Assembly: GCA_015501585.1 (NCBI GenBank)
Contig: JADNRY010000761.1
Coordinates: 1 to 27,364, forward strand
Direction: 5' to 3'
Source: Rhodocollybia butyracea
Taxonomy: Eukaryota; Basidiomycota; Agaricomycetes; Agaricales; Omphalotaceae
DNA length: 27,364 bases
Shown: positions 7,311 through 17,384 of the stretch, piece after piece
Layout: each line of letters starts with the position of its first letter
How positions within the stretch are numbered: the stretch's first letter is position 1
Notes under the pieces: model-generated
What the model was told of the DNA's origin: nothing
Seen by the model: the letters and a program-made list of their open reading frames with translations, nothing else
The model's database searches: none
Position numbers and translations under genes: made by a program

Positions 7311-8560
7311 CTAAAGATTGGATGAGTCGCATAGCGATTCAACGCCAACATAACACCAGTCTCCGAGATTTTGGATTCGCGCCATCTGGGCTTCCCGACC
7401 AAATGGTGGGATATAATGTCGATGGAATACCCGTTGATAAATTGACTACTCCCAGAGAAATCTGGGATCGATTTTACATTCCACCCGCTGAGTCCTTTCC
7501 AGGACCAAGCAATAATGCCGGAGCGAAAGCGCCTAGCAAAAAATCCCGTGAAGGGGGGAGGAAGCACAAGAGTGCTAAATCCAAAGGCCGCAAACGCAGC
7601 CCATGGTCAGATGAATCATCGGACCCAAGTGACACTGAGTCAAATACTGACTCATCGTCTAATGCCTCTTGGCTAGACAAATTTGCTACCCGCAAGGGTA
7701 AAATTACTAAAAATGAGCAGCGTAAATTACTGCGCTCACTTGCATCTAAGATGCGAGAAACAACAGGTGACGACGAACGTCGTTCCCGATGGAAACACAA
7801 GGTACACAAAGTGTACCGTAAACAAATTCGAGATAAGGTAGGGAATCCTATCCCTCCCATTGAGAGCCGTAAAGCTCTTAAAGTTCCATCTCCGGAGGTC
7901 TATGATGGATCTCCGGATGTCGATGTCTTCGAGCGGTGGCTAATGTCACTTCTCCAATGGATGGTAGTCAACCGCATGTGCGGTGACGATTACGATGCTA
8001 CACGGACTGCCGTGCTTGGCATGTTTCTACAGGGCAAAGCCCTTGACTGGTATAACGACGAAGTCGCTGGTATACACCGCACTGTCCTTAAGTGGACATT
8101 TGAAGGCGCCATCATTGGTGTCTTTGATCGTTGCATCCAAGCAACGACCATTCATCAAGCTGCACGGCAGTTTGACCTTATTGAGTATTCAACCGATACG
8201 GGTGTGAGGGATTATTATTCCTCACTTACACGATGGGCATCACGGATGCTCCAAACACCGGATGATGCAACAATGCGGAAACGGTTCATTGAGGGATTAC
8301 CCTTCAATATTATCAGGCAACTCACGAACGAGGGGATCGTTCCGGAGTATGCCAAATTAGAAGTGATGGTCAGAGCCGTCACACGCATTGAGGACCACAC
8401 GGCCCTCACTAAATATTATGTCTCTTCTAGGAATAGAGACGATGAACTTGAATCATCAGAACACCCCGATGAGTCGGACACCGAGAACATTAAAAATGTT
8501 CTTGAGCCAATCGAGGAGGACACCTCCTTAAGTATCGGAAAGGATAAACCTTCCGAATGA
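7253..8560 (+). CDS. Retrotransposon Gag-like capsid protein, 3' half (435 codons open)
   Basis: This is the longest open frame of the element. After a linker comes a lysine- and serine-rich part (KKSREGGRKHKSAKSKGRKR, then DSSSNASWLDKFATRKGK). The C-terminal 200 residues resemble the retrotransposon Gag capsid fold: PEVYDGSPDVDVFERWLMSL, then GMFLQGKALDWYNDEV, RQFDLIEYSTDTGVRDYYSS, MRKRFIEGLPFNIIRQL and VMVRAVTRIED. Gag proteins assemble particles that enclose element RNA. No CCHC zinc knuckle is seen and the frame ends without running into a pol frame. The ATG at 7253 is the first in this ORF but probably not the original start, because homologous reading continues upstream in another frame. 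The coding strand is full of perfect inverted repeats (for example 7636-7654, 7801-7817, 8128-8147). Confidence 0.75.
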   Translation: MPVPTVLAKLQPQPLPLGVAKDWMSRIAIQRQHNTSLRDFGFAPSGLPDQMVGYNVDGIPVDKLTTPREIWDRFYIPPAESFPGPSNNAGAKAPSKKSREGGRKHKSAKSKGRKRSPWSDESSDPSDTESNTDSSSNASWLDKFATRKGKITKNEQRKLLRSLASKMRETTGDDERRSRWKHKVHKVYRKQIRDKVGNPIPPIESRKALKVPSPEVYDGSPDVDVFERWLMSLLQWMVVNRMCGDDYDATRTAVLGMFLQGKALDWYNDEVAGIHRTVLKWTFEGAIIGVFDRCIQATTIHQAARQFDLIEYSTDTGVRDYYSSLTRWASRMLQTPDDATMRKRFIEGLPFNIIRQLTNEGIVPEYAKLEVMVRAVTRIEDHTALTKYYVSSRNRDDELESSEHPDESDTENIKNVLEPIEEDTSLSIGKDKPSE

Positions 8561-8888
8561 TTTATTGGTTTATTCCAACGCCCAGGTAATATGCCTTACC
8601 TGGGCATCACTACTTATCCTCAGCCCGGATTCTCACTGAGAATCCTCATTAAGCAATACTCGGAAACTTCCGAGTCTGCGCGTTGAACATTCGGACATTT
8701 CCGAATCAAATTATGCTCTAGTGGTACGCCCCACTATTGTTTGATTCGGACAAGTCCGAAAATCTGATGCGCCGCATCAATTAATCCCGTACTTGATACG
8801 GGATCATTCTATGTTAAACCAAATTAAAAATGGTTTGGATGGTGATGATGTCATTACCATTTTCGATTCACATCCCTGATGTTAATCT
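8561..8888 (+). other. 3' non-coding region of the Gag-only element, structured
   Basis: Nearly every base can be placed in a stem. A 10-bp stem, CCGAATCAAA (8701-8710) with TTTGATTCGG (8740-8749), encloses a 6-bp hairpin (8719-8736). Its right arm also pairs with the next hairpin, TTCGGAC/GTCCGAA (8745-8760). No ORF is present. Confidence 0.7.
8580..8605 (+). terminator. Strong hairpin just after the gag stop
   Basis: GCCCAGGTAA pairs perfectly with TTACCTGGGC around a six-base loop, 20 bases after the gag stop codon. It resembles a bacterial terminator in shape but lies in a eukaryotic element without a T-run, so a role in RNA stability or packaging is more plausible than termination. The role is inferred. 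Confidence 0.4.
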
Positions 8889-8900
8889 GGTGGGGGAGGG
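8889..8900 (+). promoter_or_regulatory. Polypurine tract (plus-strand primer site)
   Basis: The run GGTGGGGGAGGG, purine except for one T, lies directly against the TG that starts the 3' LTR. In LTR elements this tract resists RNase H and primes plus-strand DNA. Its position fixes the LTR boundary at 8901. Confidence 0.75.
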
Positions 8901-9351
8901 TGTAACGCCTCCGCCTCTCCATAATCACCACTGACCGTATCCGGCGATACGGTCATCCTAGACGCCGCCGATAGACCAAACGGTCTATCTTATCATTCTA
9001 TTTATTATTAATTATATAATAAATCCGTTACTATAAGTATCGTACGATTACTTAAGAGTCTAGTTAGTCTTTTACACCGTCGTACACACAATAGTATCCT
9101 ATTTGTCGTGTTCACCGGTGTTCTTAAGGACTTTGCCCATAGGGTGCGTTATAGCTACGCCGTTACTGGTCTTAAGGCGCTGCGTCGCCATTTAATTTCT
9201 TTATATTCAAATATATTCATTTTTCTATATACTGCATACCGTATGACTTACATAAGTAAGTCTTCTTTTATACTGGTACACTACATGCTATAAAGCTTGT
9301 CGTGTTCACTCGTGTGATTTAAGCAACGCCTCGTAGAGGCCTTACATTACA
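8901..9351 (+). repeat. 3' LTR of the Gag-only element
   Basis: The first 253 bases match the 5' LTR. The 10-bp stem TGACCGTATC/GATACGGTCA (8932-8955) and the 8-bp stem at 8970-8989 are perfect here. Beyond 9153 the sequence is unrelated to the 5' copy but keeps the hairpin style (GACTTAC/GTAAGTC at 9245-9262; GCCTC/GAGGC near 9328-9340). It repeats a GTGTTCAC-type word (9107, 9302) and reaches a TTACA end at 9351, a natural complement of the TGTAA start. Confidence 0.65.
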
Positions 9352-9675
9352 TGTGGAAAGGTTTGTTATGCTTTTTCAATATGTTTACAGGCTGTTTTAG
9401 CTGGCAACAGACTAAGAGGGAGCCAGAACTGAAAACCCAAAGGTTAAAGAGTGTGAACAACAGTCATTCTCTTTTCAAGCCAGTAAAAGTGCTAAATAGA
9501 TGTAATGTATTGAAGCTCTACACATTACTTCTTCCACTGTAAATTCGTTCGCTTCTGGGAGCTCTAGCTGCAAAAATGCGCAACCAGGAGCTTTGAGGGT
9601 TTTTCCGATGGAGCAGAGCATTGTCGGAGCGCCCATACGTTACTCCCTGAATGTCACCCATCAATGTTATGTCAG

Positions 9676-9705
9676 AATCCAAATCCTAAATCCAAATCCA
9701 AATCC
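9676..9705. repeat. Short AATCC/CCAAAT tandem repeat
   Basis: Five copies of a 6-bp CCAAAT-type unit with one variant (CCTAAAT). Confidence 0.7.
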
Positions 9706-12226
9706 GTGGCCGAACAGGCTCTAAAGGAATTTCAGTTATTCAACAACAGTATACATACTTTCCGGACGACATTTTTCAGCTTCTCAAGATTAGTCGTTGG
9801 GAACCTTTGAATTCCTGAAGGTAGCGAAGGGGGAAAAATAGACATTCCATCTTTGAAGGTCTCAAATAAAAATCCGCCAGTGACATCGATGAAATCCAAA
9901 ACAAGAATTGTGTGAGCCGGAAAAAGAACCTAGAAATCGTGACCCAGAACAATGGTGCCGTGCCTTCCTTTCTACTCCTGATCTACCAGTTGCTCAGGAC
10001 CTGCTCGGGAACTTACGAGATAAATGCATATTAACTCTTCGCTGGCACTTCACGAGGCAAATACACGCACCTAAACCCGCCCTAGCCGCTTCATGAATAA
10101 CCCTCAACCTCTAACGTAGCTGAGCTTGGTTTCCTTCGCGTCTCTTATGTTTTTCTTTCTCTCTGCCTTCTCTGCCCTCTCCAGCTCAAAATGAATCAAA
10201 ATCCTGCAGCGTTCAAACAAGTCTAGCCCATAATCTTGGAACGAGATCGCAAGGATCTGGAGCTCATAAGCGAGCTGCGGCCCATCAGGCTTCCATTTTA
10301 CTGTTTACAACCTATGAACCAGCGGTCTGTTCTGGCGGATTGACAACCGAATCGTAAAAACCTTTGAACTTCCAATAGTCCGGTTGTCAGGGAGAATTGG
10401 CATCTTCCCCGAGAGGGTGCCCAGTTGTCGTCACAAGCATCGGCGGTCCATGAAATGTTAGCTCGTCGACTTTCCATGAGTCATCTTGCACGTGATAATT
10501 GATTGCGCCATATGGACGGTTCCTCAAGTTGTCCTTCTTTCATAACACCTCCACGAGAAATGACAATCGTTTTAGCGTTCTGGGCCAAAGATTAAGACAT
10601 GAAGCAATGGGACGGTGCAAGATCAACAAGGGAGGTTCGAGCGAGCTCCGAAGTGTTCAAGATACTTGCAAACAACCATGATAACCTGCAATCAGCTATT
10701 ATAAATATAAACCAATAAAACAACATGCGACACACTATTTTATTCCAGAAACCAGGGCGATCGGCGAAAAATAAGAAACGCGCGTGCACCCATCTGGTTA
10801 GTTCCTGTGAATGCGAGAATGTTCGACCTAGAAGCCATACGGATAATGGAGGCGGCAGTGGAGTCAGCTGGGTCCGGTGGGGCAACTGGCTAGGCATATT
10901 GTACAGGACAGTTTTATATGTTCCTCGCTAGAGTAAGAGCTTCCTGTGCCCAGTTGGAGTGCCACAGGCCAAGGAAAATGCTAACGATAGAGCGGCGGGG
11001 AACCCTGATATTTCGCGCTGCCAAGAAAAATTTGCAGCAAGTCTAAAGCTCTTTTGGCGACTTGACGCATTATCGACCGATTCCGACTTTCACCATCGCT
11101 CTGCTCAAGTTCTGCATGCGATACCGGCAACAACTTCCTTTAGTTGAAGCACACAACTCGGATTAGTGCCTAAAGAACTCGGTAGAATAAAGATGGACTG
11201 TGGAAACCGGTGTACTGCTAAAATCAAAAAAGTGGTAAAAGTGCGTCAAGGTTCAGAATAAAAGCTGGCGGATAGACCAGTTAAATTCTGTGGTCTATGA
11301 ATTTCAAGGAAGACTTGCTGGAGCCTTAGTGACATCGACTTGTTGACATGATGGTGGAAAAGAAGAGAAATAATTTTTTGTTTGCTTATACAAGCTTCCG
11401 AGGGGAGCTGCAGCTGGCTACTGTTCAAACTTGCAAGCTCAAGCTGACCTAACCTGCTAATTCCTCTTAATACCACACAGATTCGACCACCGTTCGCAAG
11501 ACTCGACCAAGTTTTCAGGAGTTTTGTGGATACGTCGTAAAGAACTCGATGTGAAGGATCTATCATCTGGACTCTGGTCACTGCTAGAGTGTTCGCATAT
11601 ACGAAGAATTGACTTGGGAGTTGGAATCATGAAAGCGGACCCAACGCATTGTGACTTTCGAGCACATCAAGCCAATTCTTTAGTCGAACATAAAGATAAA
11701 AACTACTAGATGAAGGGGTAATGTTGCTGTATCCAGCCTCGAATAAAGCACGGATCCAGGTCGCTGCCATGGGTGAATCTGTGTTTATCGTTTTCACTCA
11801 GTGTTTTTTGTAGTCGGATAAAACCAGAAGAAAAACACAAGGCCTTTGAATCGCAAGGCTGATAATGTAAAGAGAGGTGAAGGGCCAAAAATATTGTAGT
11901 GATAAAATGACCATCGATGCTGACAATGAAATTTTGAAACACCGGGCCTTTTTCCCTTGTCCCCACCACTACCTGTTCTTACCACCACGAACCCTTTCAT
12001 GCCAATTCATCGACGAGTAGAAACTTCACCAGCCTAGCTTCTTTGTTGTTGATCTCTTGGTTTTTTGTTCTTTTTGCTTCCTCGTCGGGATTGTTCACAG
12101 ATCGAGTGGGGATACAGCTTGCTCGCCACATTTTTTTCGCTCGATTTCAATATGCTTTCCCGATACGGCTGTCCTGGATTCTGTGGTGGATCCTCGAGTC
12201 ATGAAGTCAGAGCGCGATGGGCTTCG

Positions 12227-12285
12227 AAAAAAAAAAATCTTGCTAGGAGAAAAAAAAATTAACTAGAGCAAAAAAAATCGACTAG
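12227..12285. repeat. Three A-runs separated by CTAG-containing spacers
   Basis: Runs of 8-11 A alternate with spacers holding GCTAGGAG, then ACTAGAGC twice, about every 20 bp. This looks like slippage-prone low-complexity sequence. No function is proposed. Confidence 0.6.
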
Positions 12286-12333
12286 AGCATCATCGACAAG
12301 CAGTCGTTGAAGAAGAGATGCTCTGGAGTCTGC

Positions 12334-12585
12334 TCACTCAATTCCTCCCCGGTTGAAGAGCCAGTCCTGGACACGCACTGCTTCATCGTCACTCTTCATC
12401 TTTGCCTTGAACTGGTGGGGTGACGGGTACCCTCTTCCTCCAGCAGCTAGCTCATTAGTGAGACATCGTTGTGTATTGCAACTTCCCCATCGGTTCCGCA
12501 GAAACCAGATCATAGCGCAGACTTCAAAGAATCTCCAGTTCGTTCGCTGCCTTGCTCCCGGACGCCTCCACCACAATTTGGTCAT
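12334..12585 (-). other. Weak candidate coding segment, unknown
   Basis: An open minus-strand frame of 83 codons with protein-like composition (CAMIWFLRNRWG, then QRCLTNELAAGGRGYPSPHQ and KMKSDDEAVRVQDWLFN). I do not recognise it. A stop lies just upstream of the ATG, so any earlier part would need an intron or a frame change. It could be a transposon relic. It is listed because it is the most protein-like segment in this gene-poor stretch. Confidence 0.25.
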
Positions 12586-15533
12586 GTTCCGCCTTTGCTA
12601 CGAAGTGTGATATTACAGAAGCTTCACCTACCCACCTTCGCGACAGACGGTTTCGCATATTCACGATTCGTTCAAGTCGCAGAATTCAGTCATTGTTCTT
12701 GCTTATTTTTGCTTGCGATAGCCTTTGAACATTAGTAGGATGATAAACGCGTCGTAAACTTGAAGCTGGATCAAACCTGTTGGAAACTTGAACCTTGACG
12801 AGTTTGTTGTTCTTGTGTTATCATCTGCGCTGTATCTCATTGTCTGAAATTCAAGGTACTCAAAAGTACTTGTTCTTCGTGATGGTACGAAAGCAAGGAT
12901 AGCGTCTGGAATCTGGATAGCATACGGGACTGTGTGATGGCGCCATCAACCGTCATGTGCCATGACTCACGCAGACTCCAATGTTCACCGCTGATGCTGT
13001 TGAGCTTTGGTACGCCAATGAGACACGTTTTAGAGCGCTGGGAGAACATAGGGACGCCTCTGCTTGACGGCGGATCCTATATGGATCTAAGGCTGCTGTC
13101 CAAAAAAAAATTTACCTTTGGATTGATTCCCCAACTTCTCAAAAATCGGAAAATGGAAGCTTGATGGCTCGCGCAAAAATCAGTCATCTCGATGTATATG
13201 AACTTCTAGGCCGGTATACATGTCCGTCCAGCTGTGGAATTTGTTCGCGTTTCATTCGACAGAGCACCAGGCCTGTATAGATGTGAAGAGAAACAAGCCT
13301 AGGTGAAAGCTGAAAGAGTTGTTATCTCCGAGTTGCCATGGACGGATATGAAGGTCTCCGGTGTGTATTCTGCCTCATGTATCGTCGATGAAACACTAAT
13401 AAGCATTGCTGTTGTCGTAAGGCATTCAAAAGAGAGATTCAGAGCAAGATGGAAGGCACCGGAAACCATCACTCCACTTTTCCGGGTCACGATTTCGTGA
13501 AATTTCGCGGTTTAACAGGAATTCCTCGTTCTTTCTTTCTTTTTTGGTCGGAGATTAAACCAGCCCTTTAAAGATGGAATATCACTCGTTTCTCCAGCAA
13601 TTCCCCGTATTTTCCTACCAACTGCACTCATTCGTAATGCCTCCACAGCGGTGCGCGTCGAGCTTAGCCGTTATCTCCATATACTGATTATCTTTGAATT
13701 CAGCCGTCACCCTCACAAGAATGCCCGCCGATCAGGCGAACAGGATGCACTTCCCCCTGTACGCAAAGACGTCTACTTTCTCTCGCCTCGCTGGTAAAAC
13801 TTGACTCGTTGGATAGAACCACGGCCAGCACGCAAACAGAGTCGAAGCACGCGACGATGGGTATTTTGTGCGATTCGTTCTCATCGTACATTTTTGCAGC
13901 AACCTCTTGGCCCTCCTAGGCTCATTGGTTTTACTAGATCTTCACCATCGCTATGGTTCTACGCCTTGTACCTTGTCAACTATTTAGCAATTACTTATAT
14001 TGTGGCGACCTCTTCTTTCTGAAATGTAAATGTCTTTACAGCCCAAAATTCAATTTTGAACACTTAAGCTTCCTATATATTCGCAGAACATTAGTTCCAC
14101 CATGTATTCGATGATAAATTGGCCTTTCGGAAAGTCCTCGCAGTGCTTTATTTTAGTTTGTACATGGCATTGATTGTAGTGGTAGGAAGTCAGCTTGGGA
14201 ATTGACGCTTTGCCACCATACTGAATATTGAACCTGAACCGCTTTCATCACTTCACTAACGGTGCTGTGTACCTAGATCACAATTGCATAACTCGGTTCT
14301 GCTTTATAGCAGTGAATCTTCAGCTTGTCCGTTCCGCTTGGAGCTTGCGGAACGCCATGCGCTGTATGCTAACGGTCTGGATTCAAAAAATTACACTTCA
14401 ACATTGACTTGTAAAATGCACTGTCTGTCGCGACGTCGGAACCTAAGCTGCTGGCTTCACAAGGACAGGCCAATTATGGTGAAAACAAGCCCGATAGCCA
14501 CTTGAGAATATGTTGGCGCTGAGCACACCAAGTAGCTCTCTGCCGACCAGACGGTGTGCCAGGCCTCCTGGAGCCAGAGATTTTCATAGAAGCTTTCTCA
14601 AGCGCAGTGGCCCCATTATTGATGACAACAACTGGGTCAATGGATGGAGCGAATTTCCTGGCCTGGCTGACCATACCAAATCGTTTTCGAAGATCGCTTG
14701 ACCAGTTGATAAAGCAAAACTTGAAATGTCGAAAGTATTACCGAGCTATCTGGTGTGGTCTTCGTCTGAATTTGGTTAAAGTCTGTAATCGATAGTTACT
14801 TCCGATCTTCTTCGGCTGTTAGAACCACTGGGCTGCTGTGAACGCTATTTGACCCGAACCGCGTCCTATGCCGGCGATTGATCAGATAGCAGTAGATGAG
14901 TCGACATCCAGTGTTGAAAGAAGATCAGAGCCGATGGTATATAAGTTAGCCCCAATCCAGAGGAGGTACCATCTTGTGCGAGCGATTGACATATGGTAAT
15001 GGCAATGCATTCAAAGTTCAATGGACAAGTGTTTTCTACATGAGCTAAGCTATCGAGATTTGTCCTCAGCCAGAGGTCAAGGAAATGCGTTTGGAATGCT
15101 GTTACTCATCATATAATGTCTACGTTGTTCGAGAATTCAACTCAAGCCACTTATTGGGTGTAAAGATTTTGATCTGCATAATGATAGCTGTGGGTATCCG
15201 TTGCTGATTCTTCGCATTTGATTCAGGATTGCAGGAATCGAGTTGAGTCGAAAGATATCGCAAAGCAAATAATATCCACTATGCGAGCGCTGAAAATACA
15301 CCTCGAAGTAGTGATGGATGGAATCTCGAGGATCCGGACACTAGTGCCACTATGCGTATGCATCCCACGTTTAGAAAAGGCGGATTCGCGTAAGAGAGAA
15401 CGTCAATGGTGGTGGAAAACAGAGAGCGTCGGTTTTCAGAAAAAAGCACCAGTCAAATCACCGGTCCGACATCCTTGATTCCCAGGCTTTCCTCGCTTTC
15501 CTCGTTAACCGATTTCCATTGTTCAACGCGAAC

Positions 15534-16928
15534 ATGAAAGCCTCTCTACGACTTTTGAACGCCGTGGCTTTTGGAAGATCCTCCCAGAGATCCAAAAGCA
15601 CCAGTTTTATCGGACTGGGTAAGCTGGAACGCGGTTGAACAGCCTGTTCTGACAATTTCGACACAGGTCGTATGGGTCAAGAAATGGCGTACAACCTATT
15701 TTCGAAGCAATTCGCCCAATCCAAAGATTCCCAATTCGTCGTTTGCGATGCTGTTCCGGAAACTGCTGAAAGGTTTTGCGCGCATTTCATCAAACAATTT
15801 CCGGGAGCGAAGATTGATATTGCTGGAACACCGGAAGAGTACGCACTTGCTACTGTTATCATCCATGACTGTTGTCCTCCTCATCATGAATAGTTAGGGC
15901 GACTATGACCTCTCAAACCATCATCACTATGCTGCCGTCCTCGCCTCAGGTTCTTTCTGTTTACAATACTGGTATCCTCCCGGCTCTACGCATGCTTCCC
16001 GAAGAATTAACTAGCAAGACACTCTGTATTGATTCTACCACACTTGATGTAGATGTTGCCCGCTCGGTGGCCCTAGATGTCGTCGCGACCAGATCGTTTA
16101 TGGTAGACGCACCCGTCTCCGGAGGTTCGTGGAGATCTTTACTTATAATGCGCCCTAACTCAACCATGTCTTGAAGGAGTAACCGGTGCAAAAGCTGGGA
16201 AGCTAGCTTTCCTCGTTAGTATTTTCATCAGTTTGGTGAAATGAAATCAATTAACGACAACTCCGCTAGGTTGGTGGTTCGGATACGGCGTTCAAAAGAT
16301 CACATCCAATCTTAGAAAACATGGACAGAGAATCATTCACTGCGGACCTTCTGGTGCTGGTTTAGCAGCAAAGATATGCAACAACGTAAGGATATCAGAG
16401 CCTTGGTTTCATGATACTCAATCAGTCTTCTCCCTAGCTTATTTTAGGTGTTCAACAGATTGTCGTAGGTATGTGGTCTCTTTCGATCGTCTCTCATCTA
16501 CTAACGTACTTTTTCCAGGTGAAGCGATGCTTTTGGGCACAAAACTTGGACTCGATCCGGCGGTCCTTTCCAGTGTAGTTGGATCATCGACAGGGAACTG
16601 TTGGTCCATTTCGGTTAACAATCCAGTTCCTTCCGCCTTGCCCGAGCAGTCGCCACCCTGTGAGAGGAGTACGAAGGGGATTTGCCACCGCATTAATGCT
16701 CAAGGTAAATGAAACATTTCAGCTTCTGATTGGAAGCTGATTTTTCTCGTCAAGGATATGGGACTAGCCAGTAATGTCGCTGCACTTGCTGGATGTCCAA
16801 TTCCTCTCGGCGAAGCAGCCGAGGCGTTGTATGCGCGGATGATTAAGGAGCATCCGAACCTCGCGCAGAAGGACTTTTCATCTATTTACCTGTTTCTGAA
16901 GGAAATGATGAAGGCAGAAAGGCGGTAA
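15534..16928 (+). CDS. HIBADH: 3-hydroxyisobutyrate dehydrogenase, mitochondrial (8 exons, two apparent frame breaks)
   Basis: The enzyme oxidises 3-hydroxyisobutyrate to methylmalonate semialdehyde with NAD in valine breakdown. The start MKASLRLLNAVAFGRSSQRS is a basic, hydroxyl-rich mitochondrial presequence. FIGLGRMGQEMAYNL follows (NAD-binding Rossmann start), then TSQTIITMLPSSPQV, the substrate-binding DAPVSGG, and GPSGAGLAAKICNN with the catalytic lysine. The C-terminal domain carries LLGTKLGLDPAVL, NNPVPSALPE and DMGLASNVAAL, ending KAERR-TAA. Exons by eye: 15534-15618, 15667-15838, 15898-16124, 16177-16214, 16270-16385, 16438-16468, 16519-16704, 16755-16928; introns are 48-59 bp with GT...AG ends. 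The frame breaks near 16323 (one G short after ATG) and in 16666-16680 (two bases short around a G-run). Splice sites and all active-site motifs are kept, so the breaks may be sequence errors. Confidence 0.85.
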
Positions 16929-17384
16929 AAGTGGATGTGGAATCGCCGTAAACTTTTGGATCCAAAATCGATGTGCCTTGAAATGGAAAGTAATGTTACC
17001 GCTTTGATTGGTCGGATGAAAGAAACGTCAGTATGACTCTGAGCGCCAGTCTACCAAAGAGAAAGCGGGAGTAAAAAAAATTACAAATGAATCTCGCAAC
17101 AGCACCAAAGCTGTTTATTGAGCCTCATTCCTGTTCTTTTTTTTTTTTTTGCGGGCTTCTTGCTCTCTTATACTGTTTGAATGCAACACAAACACAGCTC
17201 GAATGAATACTACTTGCATATCTCCATAGAGCAATTAATATAAAGATATAATCGAGATTAGGAAGCCAGTAGCACGTAATCAGCGGACCAAGTTCAGCTG
17301 TTCCATCCTTTTCTTTTCTTCCTCTTTGTCCTCGTTTCTTAGACCTTGTTCTCCTTCGCCGTCATCCACCGCAATCTCTATATC
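16929..17384. other. Intergenic region between the dehydrogenase and the SDR gene
   Basis: It holds a pure run of 14 T at 17137-17150 and a pyrimidine-rich stretch just before the SDR start (17310-17345), as often seen upstream of basidiomycete genes. No ORF is supported. Confidence 0.6.

Larger units (their letters stand above)
5797..9351 (+). mobile_element. Gag-only LTR retrotransposon (non-autonomous, TR-GAG-like)
   Basis: Two direct repeats starting TGTAACACC (5797) and TGTAACGCC (8901) bracket about 3.1 kb. Between them are a gag-like reading frame, a 340-base non-coding stretch and a purine-rich tract just before the second repeat, the standard order of an LTR element. No protease, reverse transcriptase, RNase H or integrase motif is present in any frame and there is no room for them, so the element would depend on enzymes of an autonomous relative. 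This matches the class described in plants as TR-GAG. The flanks show no clear target-site duplication (aatgg left, tgtgg right), and the repeats agree only over their first 253 bases, so the copy is probably rearranged. The right boundary at 9351 rests on a TTACA end. Confidence 0.75.
5797..9351 (+). other. Chain of short inverted repeats along the whole element
   Basis: Perfect stems of 7-10 bp with loops of 2-12 nt occur throughout. Starts (stem length) outside the LTR core: 6051 (7), 6121 (7), 6284 (8), 6551 (8), 6581 (8), 6666 (7), 6724 (7), 6785 (7), 6965 (8), 7071 (8), 7091 (8), 7189 (7), 7636 (7), 7801 (7), 8128 (7), 8484 (7), 8580 (10), 8627 (8), 8658 (8), 8689 (7), 8745 (7), 8784 (7). 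In the 3' LTR: 8932 (10), 8970 (8), 9245 (7). Many more stems of 5-6 bp or with one G-U pair fill the gaps, such as 8155-8175 (9 bp, one G-U) and 8839-8860 (10 bp, one G-U). Chance would give about two perfect 7-bp stems over 2.85 kb. Confidence 0.85.
9352..15533. other. About 6.2 kb without a recognised gene
   Basis: I looked on both strands for conserved motifs and for spliced reading across GT...AG introns and found none I can support. The ORFs are short, overlap on both strands and lack family motifs. Base composition is mixed rather than AT-rich. It may hold UTRs of the dehydrogenase gene at its right end, and transposon or gene relics too decayed to recognise. A somewhat protein-like minus-strand stretch lies near 14556-14674 (ATALEKASMKISGSRRPGTP), but I could not extend it. 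Confidence 0.5.

Noticed and set aside
7636..7654. Gcn4/AP-1 binding sites (TGAGTCA and TGACTCA)
   Set aside because: They are the two arms of one of the element's many hairpins inside the gag frame, so the match is explained by the palindrome.
8580..8605. A bacterial intrinsic terminator and hence bacterial DNA
   Set aside because: The hairpin is strong but lacks a T-run, and introns and gene families elsewhere in the window are clearly fungal.
10630..10660. A tRNA T-arm-like GGTTCGAGC
   Set aside because: No acceptor, D or anticodon arm could be placed around it.
15458..15664. A minus-strand ORF across the start of the dehydrogenase
   Set aside because: Antisense shadow of exon 1, which carries a clear presequence and NAD-binding motif on the plus strand.
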